Source of the DNA: Pseudomonadota bacterium
Lineage (GTDB): Bacteria; Pseudomonadota; Alphaproteobacteria; UBA9655
NCBI GenBank assembly: GCA_021809225.1
Contig: JAKBAL010000004.1
Span: 1-15,824 of the forward strand
Length of the DNA: 15,824 bases
Direction of reading: 5' to 3'
Shown in pieces: positions 1 through 8,723 of this stretch (within the stretch, counting starts at the first letter, position 1; the number at the start of each line of letters is the position of its first letter). Both the position numbers and the translations under genes were made by a program. Below the pieces are notes generated by a model. It saw nothing but the letters and a program-made list of their open reading frames with translations. It did not search any database and had not been told where the DNA came from.

Positions 1-945
<945 letters not shown>

Positions 946-1114
946 TAGGTAGGTTACATCATTCTCATCATTTCGTCGTCAGTACTCTTTTTGGAATGAC
1001 AGATAAGGAAAATAAATTTTTTAAGAAGTGCGCTCCTTGTTTGCGTTTGCTAAGAAAGCTTTAAGAAGGCGAAGAGGATAGGAATAGTTTGCATTTTGAG
1101 GTTATATAAAATAA

Positions 1115-1191
1115 AGGAGTGTAGCTCAACTGGCTAGAGCACCGGTCTCCAAAACCGGGGGTTGGGGGTTCGAGTCCCTCCACTCCTGCCA
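1115..1191 (+). tRNA. trnW: tRNA-Trp (anticodon CCA)
   Basis: The sequence folds as a complete cloverleaf. The acceptor stem is AGGAGTG with CACTCCT, followed by discriminator G and an encoded CCA end (1189-1191). The D stem is GCTC/GAGC. The anticodon stem is CCGGT/ACCGG around loop CTCCAAA, with anticodon CCA at 1149-1151 reading UGG. The T stem GGGGG/CCCTC has one G-U pair and encloses TTCGAGT. The position between tuf and secE is the conserved bacterial arrangement. I see no isolated promoter that is convincing, so co-transcription with tuf or secE is possible. Confidence 0.98.
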
Positions 1192-1252
1192 AAGTATTTG
1201 TAATTTTTGTTAAACTCTGATATTAGAAACTGAAGCAACCCGGAAAAGGATT

Positions 1253-1450
1253 ATGGCTAGAACATCGCCCCTTGAATTTATTCGCCAAGTACGCCAGGAA
1301 GTGGCAAAGGTAACATGGCCTTCTCGCAAGGAAACCATTGTCACAACCATTTTGGTGTTCGTTATGGTTTTTATTTGTGCAGCCTTTTTTTTGGTTATTG
1401 ATAAGTTTCTTGCATGGAGTATTTCTTTGATTTTAGGAATGGGAGCTTAA
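1253..1450 (+). CDS. secE: Preprotein translocase subunit SecE
   Basis: SecE is the small inner-membrane subunit that clamps SecY in the SecYEG export channel. The 65-residue product is the short, single-helix form typical of most bacteria outside the enterics. It has an amphipathic N-terminal segment with the conserved [16 protein letters not shown] block (residues about 13-28) followed by one hydrophobic membrane helix (about 31-53). AAAGGA just upstream places the start at the ATG at 1253. nusG begins seven bases after the stop, the classic secE-nusG pair. The gene is complete and ordinary. Confidence 0.97.
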   Translation: MARTSPLEFIRQVRQEVAKVTWPSRKETIVTTILVFVMVFICAAFFLVIDKFLAWSISLILGMGA

Positions 1451-1457
1451 AAAGACG

Positions 1458-1994
1458 ATGACGCAGGGTTCCCGCTGGTACGTTGTGAACGTTTACTCAG
1501 GTTTTGAGAAAAAGGTTGCAGAATATATTCAAGAACAGGCCGCAAAGAAAAATTTGTCTGAGCAAATCGAAATGATTTTAGTGCCTACGGAAGAAGTGAT
1601 TGAGATAAAAAAGGGGGCTAAAGTGACCTCTGAGCGGCAATTCTTTCCAGGGTATGTTCTTATTAAAATGACTTTGACTGATGAAGTGTGGCATTTAGTG
1701 CGGCATGTTCCAAAAGTTTCTGGTTTTTTAGGGGCTCGAGGTAAGCCAACACCCGTAAGTCAAGGGGAAGTTGATCGCATTTTATCTCAAGTTCAAGAAG
1801 GAATTCAAAAGCCAAAGTCATCTATTAGCTTTGAAACGGGTGAGCAAGTGCGTGTGTGCGAAGGACCATTCAATTCATTTAATGGAATTGTAGAAGAAGT
1901 AGATGAAGATAAACAGCGACTTAAAGTTGCCGTTTCAATTTTTGGTCGATCGACCCCTATTGATTTAGATTTTGTGCAAGTGGAAAAAATTTAA
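1458..1994 (+). CDS. nusG: Transcription termination/antitermination factor NusG
   Basis: NusG binds the RNA polymerase clamp and affects processivity, pausing, Rho termination and coupling to ribosomes through S10. The 178-residue length is normal. The N-terminal NGN domain opens with [16 protein letters not shown] and contains the conserved FFPGYVLI segment (about 62-69). The C-terminal KOW domain contains the motif around [16 protein letters not shown] (about 128-143). The ribosome-binding site is weak: GGGAG lies inside the end of secE, 12 bases before the ATG. Translation therefore probably depends on coupling to secE, whose stop is seven bases upstream. Confidence 0.98.
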   Translation: MTQGSRWYVVNVYSGFEKKVAEYIQEQAAKKNLSEQIEMILVPTEEVIEIKKGAKVTSERQFFPGYVLIKMTLTDEVWHLVRHVPKVSGFLGARGKPTPVSQGEVDRILSQVQEGIQKPKSSISFETGEQVRVCEGPFNSFNGIVEEVDEDKQRLKVAVSIFGRSTPIDLDFVQVEKI

Positions 1995-2013
1995 GCCCCT
2001 TGTAAAAGAATTG

Positions 2014-2042
2014 TGCGGGAGGCGTGCCATCGCCGTACCGCA
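2014..2042 (+). promoter_or_regulatory. Probable L1-binding operator in the rplKA leader
   Basis: An outer stem TGCGG (2014-2018)/CCGCA (2038-2042) and an inner stem GGCG (2021-2024)/CGCC (2031-2034) are separated by an asymmetric internal loop, GA against GTA. The site sits 23 bases before the rplK start. A stem with a GGGAGG-type internal loop here resembles the L1 binding site of 23S rRNA. In E. coli and others, free L1 binds such a leader and represses L11-L1 translation. The fold is seen directly; the L1 role is inferred from position and shape. Confidence 0.6.
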
Positions 2043-2065
2043 AACTCAACGGAAAGAGGAGACAA

Positions 2066-2494
2066 ATGGCAAAAAAGATAGTAGGTTATATTAAGCTGCA
2101 GATTCCTGCGGGTAAAGCCAACCCATCCCCTCCAGTTGGCCCTGCTTTAGGTCAACGAGGGCTTAATATTATGGAATTTTGTAAAGCATTTAATGCGCAA
2201 ACCCAAAACATGGAGCCGGGTATGCCCATCCCTGTGGTGATTACCGCTTATGCTGATCGGACGTTTAGTTTTATTACAAAGACACCTCCTGTAAGCTATT
2301 TCTTAAAGAAGGCCGCAGGCCTTGCCAAAGGGTCTAAGACTCCTGGAACTGGAACTGAGGGAAAGGTAACAATGGCGCAAGTTCATGAAATTGCTCAGAC
2401 AAAAATGCAAGATCTGAATGCGAATGATGTTGATGCAGCGTCTCAAATGATTATTGGCTCTGCCCGTTCGATGGGCATTGAGGTTGTGGAGTAG
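2066..2494 (+). CDS. rplK: 50S ribosomal protein L11
   Basis: L11 binds the GTPase-associated region of 23S rRNA, contacts elongation factors and is needed for stringent-factor sensing. I chose the ATG at 2066 because AGAGGAG lies just upstream and the product then begins [12 protein letters not shown] and is 142 residues, the E. coli length. A longer in-frame opening at 2024 would run through the predicted L1 operator. The N-terminal domain has the proline-rich [17 protein letters not shown] segment (about 20-36), which carries the thiostrepton-contact prolines. The C-terminal rRNA-binding domain contains the [16 protein letters not shown] region. rplA starts four bases after the stop, so the two genes are translationally coupled. 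Confidence 0.98.
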   Translation: MAKKIVGYIKLQIPAGKANPSPPVGPALGQRGLNIMEFCKAFNAQTQNMEPGMPIPVVITAYADRTFSFITKTPPVSYFLKKAAGLAKGSKTPGTGTEGKVTMAQVHEIAQTKMQDLNANDVDAASQMIIGSARSMGIEVVE

Positions 2495-2498
2495 GATG

Positions 2499-3194
2499 AT
2501 GACAGGAAAGCGCATTCGTAAAGCCTATGAAGGTCTGGATTCTTTAGCTGTTTTCTCTGTGAAAGAAGCCATTCGAATTGTAAAAGAACGGGCAACGGCA
2601 AAGTTTGATGAAACAATTGAAATCTCAATGAATTTAAATGTAGATCCTCGGAAATCTGATCAGAACATTCGCGGTGTTACTCAACTTCCTGCGGGAACAG
2701 GAAAGACTTTGCGTGTTGCAGTTTTTGCCAAAGGACCTAAGGCTGAAGAAGCGCGTAAGGCTGGAGCTGATGTTGTTGGAGACGAAGATTTGGCTGAAAA
2801 GATTCAAGCAGGAGAGATCAATTTTGACCGTTGTATCGCAACGCCTGATATGATGGCTCTCCTTGGTAAATTGGCACGTGTTTTGGGTCCTCGTGGTTTG
2901 ATGCCTAACCCAAAACTAGGAACGGTGACCATGGATGTGGCAGAAGCGATTAAGGCAGCTAAGGGAGGTCAAGTTGAATATCGGGCTGAAAAAGCCGGTA
3001 TTGTTCATGCAGGAATTGGAAAAGTTAGTTTTTCTGCAGAAGATATCGAGAAAAACTTGCGTTCTTTCGTAGATGCGATTATGAAAGCTAGACCGACGGG
3101 TGTTAAGGGGTCATATGTTAAGAAAGTATCTCTTTCTTCAACAATGGGACCATCCGTAAGAATTGAATTTGCTGATTTAATGTCAGCTAAGTAA
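2499..3194 (+). CDS. rplA: 50S ribosomal protein L1
   Basis: L1 forms the mobile stalk at the E site and represses its own operon by binding the rplK leader. Two adjacent ATGs occur at 2496 and 2499. The second is preferred because GGAG at 2488-2491 lies seven bases from it, giving [12 protein letters not shown] and 231 residues, close to the usual 230-234. The conserved signature is the segment [15 protein letters not shown] (about 129-143), and the C-terminus has the family block [16 protein letters not shown]. The gene overlaps the rplK translation zone (four-base spacing) and is followed immediately by hairpins and the rplJ leader. Confidence 0.98.
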   Translation: MTGKRIRKAYEGLDSLAVFSVKEAIRIVKERATAKFDETIEISMNLNVDPRKSDQNIRGVTQLPAGTGKTLRVAVFAKGPKAEEARKAGADVVGDEDLAEKIQAGEINFDRCIATPDMMALLGKLARVLGPRGLMPNPKLGTVTMDVAEAIKAAKGGQVEYRAEKAGIVHAGIGKVSFSAEDIEKNLRSFVDAIMKARPTGVKGSYVKKVSLSSTMGPSVRIEFADLMSAK

Positions 3195-3233
3195 TATCGC
3201 GAAAGCGATAGAGAAAGGGGGTATCCCCTTCTC
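3195..3233 (+). other. Tandem hairpins directly after the rplA stop
   Basis: TATCGC (3195-3200) and GCGATA (3205-3210) form a perfect 6-bp stem capped by a GAAA tetraloop, beginning at the base after the rplA stop. A second stem follows at once: GAGAAAGGGG (3211-3220) with CCCCTTCTC (3225-3233), one bulged A. Neither is followed by a T run, so these are not intrinsic terminators. An mRNA 3'-end stabiliser or processing site between the L11-L1 and L10-L12 segments is possible. Confidence 0.6.
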
Positions 3234-3237
3234 AAAG

Positions 3238-3293
3238 CCTGTCCAAGACTGTGGGGATCTTTAGATTTAATGCATAGCCCCCGCATAGACGGG
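3238..3293 (+). promoter_or_regulatory. L10 leader RNA (autoregulatory L10(L12)4 binding site)
   Basis: The outer stem is CCTGTC (3238-3243)/GACGGG (3288-3293). The inner stem is TGTGGGG (3250-3256)/CCCCGCA (3279-3285). A large asymmetric internal loop CAAGAC (3244-3249) faces TA. This matches the known shape of the ribosomal protein L10 leader, with a kinked internal loop bearing AAGAC, and it sits upstream of rplJ as expected. In E. coli the L10-L12 complex binds here to repress translation; in Bacillus subtilis it acts by transcription attenuation. Identification is by recalled pattern and position. Confidence 0.8.
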
Positions 3294-3347
3294 AGAATCG
3301 TAATATGAGGATAGCAGCCTCTAAAAGACGGTTTTCGCGGACGGGAC

Positions 3348-3369
3348 AACCAGTGAATACTGGTTTTTT
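3348..3369 (+). terminator. Terminator-like hairpin in the rplJ leader (candidate attenuator)
   Basis: AACCAGT (3348-3354) and ACTGGTT (3359-3365) form a perfect 7-bp stem with a GAAT loop, running into a T tract at 3364-3369. It lies between the L10 leader fold and the rplJ start, so read-through versus stopping would set rplJ-rplL and downstream rpoBC output. An upstream GGTT (3330-3333) could pair with the AACC of the left arm (3348-3351) as a weak anti-terminator. The hairpin is seen; the attenuator role is inferred. Confidence 0.6.
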
Positions 3370-3375
3370 GTAACC

Positions 3376-3400
3376 TAATCCTTGGCTTTTTCAAGGATTA
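3376..3400 (+). promoter_or_regulatory. 9-bp hairpin next to the rplJ ribosome-binding site
   Basis: TAATCCTTG (3376-3384) and CAAGGATTA (3392-3400) are perfectly complementary with loop GCTTTTT. The structure ends six bases before the rplJ Shine-Dalgarno sequence GGAG (3407-3410). Its right arm contains AAGGA (3393-3397), which would itself be a ribosome-binding site for an out-of-frame ATG at 3404. It could shape ribosome access to rplJ. Confidence 0.55.
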
Positions 3401-3403
3401 AAC

Positions 3404-3427
3404 AATGGAGACGTATCTTGGACCGTA
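3404..3427 (+). other. Possible seven-codon mini-ORF overlapping the rplJ start
   Basis: An ATG at 3404 opens a reading frame coding METYLGP and ending in TAG at 3425-3427, seven bases past the end of the rplJ TTG start codon. AAGGA at 3393-3397 lies six bases upstream but is inside the right arm of a hairpin. The frame may be a chance overlap. If it is translated, termination inside rplJ could feed or block initiation at the TTG. Confidence 0.3.
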
Positions 3428-3930
3428 GCGAAAAAAAACAGCTGGTCTCCTCTCTGCGTCAGGGCTTAATAGAGTCAAGCTTAGTTGTAGTCGCCCATCA
3501 AACGGGTCTTACTGTGGCTGAAGTTTCTAATCTAAGACGCCAGATGCGAGAAGAAGGGGTACAGTTTAAAGTTGCCAAAAATACATTAACACGCTTGGCT
3601 GTTGTGGAAACTCAGAATGAGGGCATTCACTCTTTGCTTTCAGGGCCAACAACGCTGGCTTATTCAAAAGATCCTGTCGCAGCTGCAAAGGTAGCTGTAA
3701 AGTTTGCCAAAAATAATGAAAAATTTAAAATTATTGGAGGGGCTTTATCAGGAAAAGTTTTGAACGAAAAGGAGATAGAAACCCTTTCAAAACTTCCTTC
3801 TCTGGACGAGTTGCGTGCAAAGATTATTGGTATTATTTCAACGCCGGCAACACGTATTGCTGGTATCATGCAGGCCCCTGCAGGCCAATTGGCTCGGGTG
3901 TTTTCTGCCTATGGAAAAACAACGGCGTAA
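3418..3930 (+). CDS. rplJ: 50S ribosomal protein L10, TTG start
   Basis: L10 anchors the L7/L12 dimers to the 23S rRNA stalk base and, bound to L12, represses its own operon. I place the start at TTG 3418, seven bases after GGAG at 3407-3410. The product then reads MDRSEKKQLVSSLRQ, the alphaproteobacterial N-terminus, and is 170 residues, normal for L10. There is no in-frame ATG near the N-terminus. The longer in-frame opening at 3382 lies in a hairpin and has no ribosome-binding site. Conserved rRNA-binding sequence includes FKVAKNTLTRLA (about 49-60), and the C-terminal helix for L12 binding ends GQLARVFSAYGKTTA. rplL follows after 34 bases. Confidence 0.96.
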   Translation: MDRSEKKQLVSSLRQGLIESSLVVVAHQTGLTVAEVSNLRRQMREEGVQFKVAKNTLTRLAVVETQNEGIHSLLSGPTTLAYSKDPVAAAKVAVKFAKNNEKFKIIGGALSGKVLNEKEIETLSKLPSLDELRAKIIGIISTPATRIAGIMQAPAGQLARVFSAYGKTTA

Positions 3931-3964
3931 GGCGCCCTTATATCTAACAAAGGAGTAACTAAAT

Positions 3965-4345
3965 ATGGCTGCGAATCTTGAAAAAATTGTTGAACAACTT
4001 TCTGAATTAACGGTAATAGAAGCCGCTGATCTTTCTAAATTGCTTGAAGAAAAGTGGGGCGTAAGTGCTGCTGCTCCTGTTGCAATGGCTGCTGTTGCAG
4101 GAATGGCTGCGGAAGCTGCGCCAGTTGAAGAAAAGACTGATTTTGAAGTTGTTTTGACGGCTATTGGTGATAAAAAAATTGAAGTCATTAAAGAAGTTCG
4201 TGCGATAACAGGTCTAGGTTTGAAAGAAGCCAAAGATCTCGTTGAAGGTGCGCCAAAGACTTTAAAGGATGCGGTCGCCAAAGCTGAAGCTGAAGAAATT
4301 CAGAAAAAGCTTGAAGCTGTAGGCGCCAAAGTGGAGCTAAAGTAG
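3965..4345 (+). CDS. rplL: 50S ribosomal protein L7/L12
   Basis: L7/L12 is the acidic, multicopy stalk protein that recruits and activates translational GTPases. The 126-residue product has the N-terminal dimerisation and L10-binding helices (about 1-33), an Ala/Val/Met-rich flexible hinge (about 48-67), and the globular C-terminal domain beginning EKTDFEVVL with the factor-binding helix [24 protein letters not shown] strong AAAGGAG (3948-3954) precedes the ATG, as expected for a protein made in excess of other ribosomal proteins. Codons are strongly T-ending (GCT, GTT, GAA), the opposite of tuf. Confidence 0.98.
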   Translation: MAANLEKIVEQLSELTVIEAADLSKLLEEKWGVSAAAPVAMAAVAGMAAEAAPVEEKTDFEVVLTAIGDKKIEVIKEVRAITGLGLKEAKDLVEGAPKTLKDAVAKAEAEEIQKKLEAVGAKVELK

Positions 4346-4347
4346 TT

Positions 4348-4382
4348 AAAGTTTGTGGTTAAGGACCCACGACTTTTATTTT
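4348..4382 (+). terminator. Terminator-like attenuator between rplL and rpoB
   Basis: AAAG-T-TTGTGG (4348-4358) pairs with CCACGACTTT (4367-4376), about ten pairs with one bulge and one G-U, followed by a U-rich tail to 4382. A partial terminator at this junction is known in E. coli, where it lowers RNA polymerase subunit synthesis relative to ribosomal proteins. The hairpin is seen; partial read-through is inferred because rpoB has no strong promoter in the remaining spacer. Confidence 0.6.
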
Positions 4383-4412
4383 GCCGACAAGGAAGTTAAT
4401 TCCTTTGTCGGC
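4383..4412 (+). other. Strong hairpin in the rplL-rpoB spacer
   Basis: GCCGACAAGGAA (4383-4394) pairs with TTCCTTTGTCGGC (4400-4412), twelve pairs with a single bulged T and a five-base loop. There is no T tract after it. A smaller stem TATGTG (4419-4424)/CACATA (4433-4438) follows. E. coli has an RNase III processing hairpin in the equivalent spacer, so mRNA processing between ribosomal-protein and polymerase messages is a reasonable but untested reading. Confidence 0.55.
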
Positions 4413-4476
4413 GACTCCTATGTGGTACGGTACACATAATTAATTCAACTTTGATCGATTTATGTAAGAGGCATTA

Positions 4477-7400
4477 ATGGCAAGAACCTATACGGAACGC
4501 AAAAGAATTCGCAAAAGCTTTGCACGGATTCCAGAAATAGCTCCTTTGCCTAACTTGATTGAGCTCCAAAAAACATCCTATGAAAATTTTTTGCAAATGG
4601 ATGTTTCTCATGACGAGAGAGTTTCAGCTGGTTTGCAAGAAGTTTTCCAGTCTGTTTTTCCAATTAGTGACTTTTCGGGTAAATCCCAACTTGAATTTTA
4701 TCGTTATGATTTTGATGCCCCTAAATATGATGTGGATGAGTGTAAGCAGCGAGGGATGACCTTTGCCGCTCCTTTACGAGTGACTTTTCGCTTAGTCGTG
4801 TGGGACATTGATGAAGAGACTGGCGCAAAATCTATTCGTGATATTAAAGAGCAAGAAGTTTACATGGGTGACATTCCACTCATGACTCAAAATGGTACTT
4901 TTGTGGTTAATGGAATTGAACGTGTCGTTGTTTCCCAGATGCATCGTTCACCAGGAGTGTTTTTTGACCATGACAGTGGCAAATCTCACTCTTCTGGAAA
5001 ATATCTTTTTTCAGCAAGAGTCATTCCTTATAGAGGGTCATGGCTGGACTTTGAATTCGATGCGAAAGATCTTATTTTTGCCCGTATTGACCGCAAGCGG
5101 AAGCTTCTTGTGACGACTTTCTTAATGGCTCTTGATAGTCGAGAGACGGAAGAGAAAAGAAAAATTTTAGAAAAAGAGGGTAAAAAACTTGATCCTTTAG
5201 AAGCGCATGGGATGTCCCGTGAGGAAATTTTAAGTACCTTTTATTCAGTTGTAGAGTATGTAAAATCTGATGAAAATTGGAAGACAGCATTCCGGCCTGA
5301 TGTGATAAAGGTAGGGAAGCTTCCTCATGACTTAGTTGACGCAAATACTGGTAAAGTTGTTGCTGCTGAAGGCGCTAAAATGAATCCACGTTTTGCACGA
5401 AAGTTGCAAACAGAAGGACTCAATGAGGTGCTTGTTGATGCAGCTGATCTTATAGAACGCTATATTGCTAATGATTTAATTAATGAAGAGACGGGGGAGG
5501 TTTATGCAGAAGCGGGAGATGAAATTACGTCTGCTCTTTTGGCTACTTTCGCGGAAAATAATATTCAAACGATTCCAACATTAGATATCGATCACGTTAA
5601 TGTTGGTGCTTATCTGCGCAATACCTTGATAGCAGATAAGAACATGAATCGCGAAGATGCTCTTGTTGATATTTATCGAATTTTGCGTCCAGGGGAGCCG
5701 CCAACGATTGAGGGTGCGCATGCGCTTTTCCGTGGATTTTTCTTTGATAATGAGCGGTATGATCTTTCCTCCGTAGGGCGAGTAAAGATGAATTCTCGCC
5801 TTGGACTTGATGTGGCTGATACAGTTCGTATTTTACGTAAAGAAGATATTGTGGCTATTATCAAAGTTCTTTTGGATTTGAAAGATGGACGGGGTAATGT
5901 CGATGATATCGATAACCTTGGAAACAGGCGTGTTCGTTCTGTGGGTGAACTTTTAGAAAATCAATATCGAGTAGGACTTTCTCGTATGGAGAGAGCTATT
6001 CGTGAGAGAATGAGTTCGGTTGAAATAGATACCGTTATGCCTCACGACTTGATTAATGCGAAACCTGCTGCTGCAGTTGTTCGTGAGTTCTTTGGGACAT
6101 CTCAATTATCTCAGTTTATGGACCAAACAAATCCTCTTTCTGAGATCAATCATAAACGTCGTTTGTCAGCTTTAGGGCCAGGTGGATTAACACGAGATCG
6201 GGCAACTTTTGAAGTTCGTGATGTTCATCCTACCCATTATGGCCGGATTTGTCCTATCGAAACGCCAGAAGGACCAAATATTGGGCTTATTAACTCACTT
6301 GCAACCTATGCACGTGTGAATAAATATGGGTTTATTGAGACACCGTATCGTAAGATTATTGAAGGGAAAGTTACACAAGACACAACTTATTTGACGGCTA
6401 TGGATGAAAGCAAACATACTATTGCGCAGGCGAACGCGGAATTAGATAATGAGGGTCGCTTTACCGCTGATTTTGTCAGTTGCCGTCGGAATGGAGAGTT
6501 TATTGTTGCTCCTGCTTCCGAAATTGATTTAATGGATGTTTCTCCAAAGCAAATTGTTTCAGTTGCAGCTTCTCTCATTCCTTTTATTGAAAATGATGAT
6601 GCGAACCGTGCCTTAATGGGATCAAACATGCAACGTCAGGCCGTTCCTCTTTTACGAACAGAGGCTCCCTTTGTTGGAACCGGAATGGAAGGTCCTGTTG
6701 CTCGAGATTCAGGTGTGGCTGTCATTGCTAAAAGAACGGGAATAGTGGATCAAGTGGATGCTTCTCGTATTGTTATTCGTGTGACGGATGAGAGTGTGAT
6801 GACCACGAGCAACGTTGACATATACAATCTTTTGAAGTTCCAGCGGTCTAATGATAAAACCTGTATTAACCAGAAACCTTTGGTAACAGTTGGGGATAAA
6901 GTTGAAAAGGGAGATATTATTGCCGATGGACCTTGTATGGATACGGGTGAGCTTGCTTTAGGGTCTAATGCACTTGTCGCATTTGTTTCTTGGAATGGCT
7001 ATAATTTCGAAGATTCTATTATTATTTCTGAGCGAATCGTTAAGGACGATGTCTTTACGTCTATTCATATTGAGGAATTTGAAGTTTCAGCTCGTGATAC
7101 AAAATTGGGGAACGAGGAAATTACACGCGATATTCCAAATGTAGGTGATGAAGCTTTACGTCATTTAGATGAAGCGGGCATTGTTTATATTGGGGCGGAT
7201 GTAAAGTCTGGAGATATTCTTGTTGGCAAGGTTACGCCGAAAGGAGAATCACCCTCAACACCTGAAGAAAAGCTATTGCGAGCTATTTTTGGTGAAAAGG
7301 CTTCTGATGTACGGGATACCTCTTTAAGATTGCCTCCTGGTGTTCAGGGGACTGTTGTGGAGGTGCGTGTTTTTTCCCGTCGAGGAGTTGAAAAAGATGA

Positions 7401-8649
7401 GCGTGCTTTAGCTATTGAGCGTGCAGAAATTGAGCGATTAGCTAAAGATCGTGACGCAGAGCGGTCAATTTTGGATCGAAATTTTTATGCGACTTTAGAA
7501 GATCTCCTTATGGAGCAAAAAATAGTGAGTGCGCCAACGGGTGTGAAGAAAGGGATTAAAGTTACAAAAGCGGTGCTTGATACCTTATCGAAAGGACAGT
7601 GGCGACAAATTACTGTCGAGGATGACACCGTTATTTCAGCCCTTGAGTCGGCAAAACAAAGCCACGATGAATGTGTTGCTGCTTTACAAGCTCGGTTTGA
7701 GGATAAAGTAGAAAAGCTGCGTCGGGGTGATGAGTTGCCCACGGGTGTGTTAAAACAGGTGAAAGTTTTCATAGCTGTGAAGAGGAAATTGCAATCAGGG
7801 GATAAAATGGCAGGACGACATGGAAACAAAGGTGTTGTTTCCCGTATTGTTCCTATCGAGGATATGCCCCATCTCGAAGATGGCACTCCTGTAGATGTTG
7901 TATTGAATCCGTTAGGTCTGCCTTCACGTATGAATGTTGGGCAAATTCTTGAAACCCATTTAGGGTGGGCAGCGGCTGGGTTAGGTCGACAAATTAATGA
8001 CGCCCTTGCCAAGATGGCCATTGAAGAACATCAGGATATTTCAGTACTACGCACAGCTTTAGATCGAGCATATGAAGATGATCAAATTGTTAAGGACATT
8101 AAAGAGATGTCAGACAACGAAGTCGTTGAACTTGCAACGAATTTGACTTCAGCTGTTCCTATGGCAACACCTGTTTTTGATGGAGCTCATGAAGTTGATA
8201 TTAATCATCAACTGAAGAAAGCAAACCTAGACACAAGTGGTCAAGTTACTTTAATCGATGGTCGAACGGGCGAGCCCTTTGATCGAAAAGCAACAGTAGG
8301 ATATATGTATATTCTGAAGTTGCACCACCTGGTTGATGATAAGATTCATGCGCGCTCTGTGGGGCCTTATAGTCTTGTGACTCAGCAGCCTCTTGGTGGA
8401 AAAGCTCAGTTTGGTGGTCAAAGATTCGGGGAAATGGAGGTTTGGGCTCTTGAAGCTTATGGTGCCTCTTATACCTTGCAAGAAATGTTAACAGTTAAGT
8501 CAGATGACGTATCGGGCCGAACAAAGGTTTATGAGTCTATCGTTCGCGGAGATGATAACTTTGAGTCTGGGATTCCTGAGTCTTTTAACGTATTGGTAAA
8601 AGAACTGCGGTCATTGGGGTTAAACGTGTCTTTAGGGACAACCGAGTAG
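4477..8649 (+). CDS. rpoB: DNA-directed RNA polymerase subunit beta
   Basis: RpoB forms one jaw and half the active centre of RNA polymerase. The 1390-residue length fits alphaproteobacterial beta, slightly longer than the 1342 of E. coli. The ATG at 4477 is preceded by AAGAGG. The rifampicin region begins [13 protein letters not shown] at residue 538. The residues equivalent to E. coli Gln513, Asp516, His526, Arg529 and Ser531 are all wild type, so natural rifampicin sensitivity is expected. Catalytic-centre motifs are NGYNFEDS (about 840-847, acidic pair E845/D846) and [12 protein letters not shown] (1108-1119, lysines equivalent to E. coli K1065/K1073). The C-terminal beta-clamp block [18 protein letters not shown] is intact. 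rpoC follows after 74 bases. I see no frameshift or missing key residue. Confidence 0.99.
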   Translation: MARTYTERKRIRKSFARIPEIAPLPNLIELQKTSYENFLQMDVSHDERVSAGLQEVFQSVFPISDFSGKSQLEFYRYDFDAPKYDVDECKQRGMTFAAPLRVTFRLVVWDIDEETGAKSIRDIKEQEVYMGDIPLMTQNGTFVVNGIERVVVSQMHRSPGVFFDHDSGKSHSSGKYLFSARVIPYRGSWLDFEFDAKDLIFARIDRKRKLLVTTFLMALDSRETEEKRKILEKEGKKLDPLEAHGMSREEILSTFYSVVEYVKSDENWKTAFRPDVIKVGKLPHDLVDANTGKVVAAEGAKMNPRFARKLQTEGLNEVLVDAADLIERYIANDLINEETGEVYAEAGDEITSALLATFAENNIQTIPTLDIDHVNVGAYLRNTLIADKNMNREDALVDIYRILRPGEPPTIEGAHALFRGFFFDNERYDLSSVGRVKMNSRLGLDVADTVRILRKEDIVAIIKVLLDLKDGRGNVDDIDNLGNRRVRSVGELLENQYRVGLSRMERAIRERMSSVEIDTVMPHDLINAKPAAAVVREFFGTSQLSQFMDQTNPLSEINHKRRLSALGPGGLTRDRATFEVRDVHPTHYGRICPIETPEGPNIGLINSLATYARVNKYGFIETPYRKIIEGKVTQDTTYLTAMDESKHTIAQANAELDNEGRFTADFVSCRRNGEFIVAPASEIDLMDVSPKQIVSVAASLIPFIENDDANRALMGSNMQRQAVPLLRTEAPFVGTGMEGPVARDSGVAVIAKRTGIVDQVDASRIVIRVTDESVMTTSNVDIYNLLKFQRSNDKTCINQKPLVTVGDKVEKGDIIADGPCMDTGELALGSNALVAFVSWNGYNFEDSIIISERIVKDDVFTSIHIEEFEVSARDTKLGNEEITRDIPNVGDEALRHLDEAGIVYIGADVKSGDILVGKVTPKGESPSTPEEKLLRAIFGEKASDVRDTSLRLPPGVQGTVVEVRVFSRRGVEKDERALAIERAEIERLAKDRDAERSILDRNFYATLEDLLMEQKIVSAPTGVKKGIKVTKAVLDTLSKGQWRQITVEDDTVISALESAKQSHDECVAALQARFEDKVEKLRRGDELPTGVLKQVKVFIAVKRKLQSGDKMAGRHGNKGVVSRIVPIEDMPHLEDGTPVDVVLNPLGLPSRMNVGQILETHLGWAAAGLGRQINDALAKMAIEEHQDISVLRTALDRAYEDDQIVKDIKEMSDNEVVELATNLTSAVPMATPVFDGAHEVDINHQLKKANLDTSGQVTLIDGRTGEPFDRKATVGYMYILKLHHLVDDKIHARSVGPYSLVTQQPLGGKAQFGGQRFGEMEVWALEAYGASYTLQEMLTVKSDDVSGRTKVYESIVRGDDNFESGIPESFNVLVKELRSLGLNVSLGTTE

Positions 8650-8723
8650 AGATAGCAAACAGAAGAAAAGAATTGTTTTTTTCTTCATTAAGTTAAATAA
8701 GTTAATGTATTTAGGAGAGCACC

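Noticed and set aside
1089..1110. Promoter just before tRNA-Trp (TTGCAT and TATAAA-like boxes)
   Set aside because: The boxes are only about 7-10 bases apart, far from the ~17 needed, and the AT-rich hexamer is so close to the tRNA that transcription would begin at or inside it.
2024..2065. Longer rplK start at 2024
   Set aside because: It would add 14 residues absent from L11, overlaps the predicted L1 operator stem, and lacks a suitable ribosome-binding site, while ATG 2066 has AGAGGAG and gives the family length.
3005..3394. Antisense open frames, for example across rplA/rplJ leader, rpoB 7485-8021 and rpoC
   Set aside because: All lie opposite well-conserved genes or structured leaders, have no recognisable domains or ribosome-binding sites, and are explained by codon bias of the sense strand.
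8662..8686. Terminator between rpoB and rpoC
   Set aside because: GAAGAAAA/TTTTCTTC is complementary but almost all A-T, has no T tract after it, and would cut an obligate co-expressed pair.
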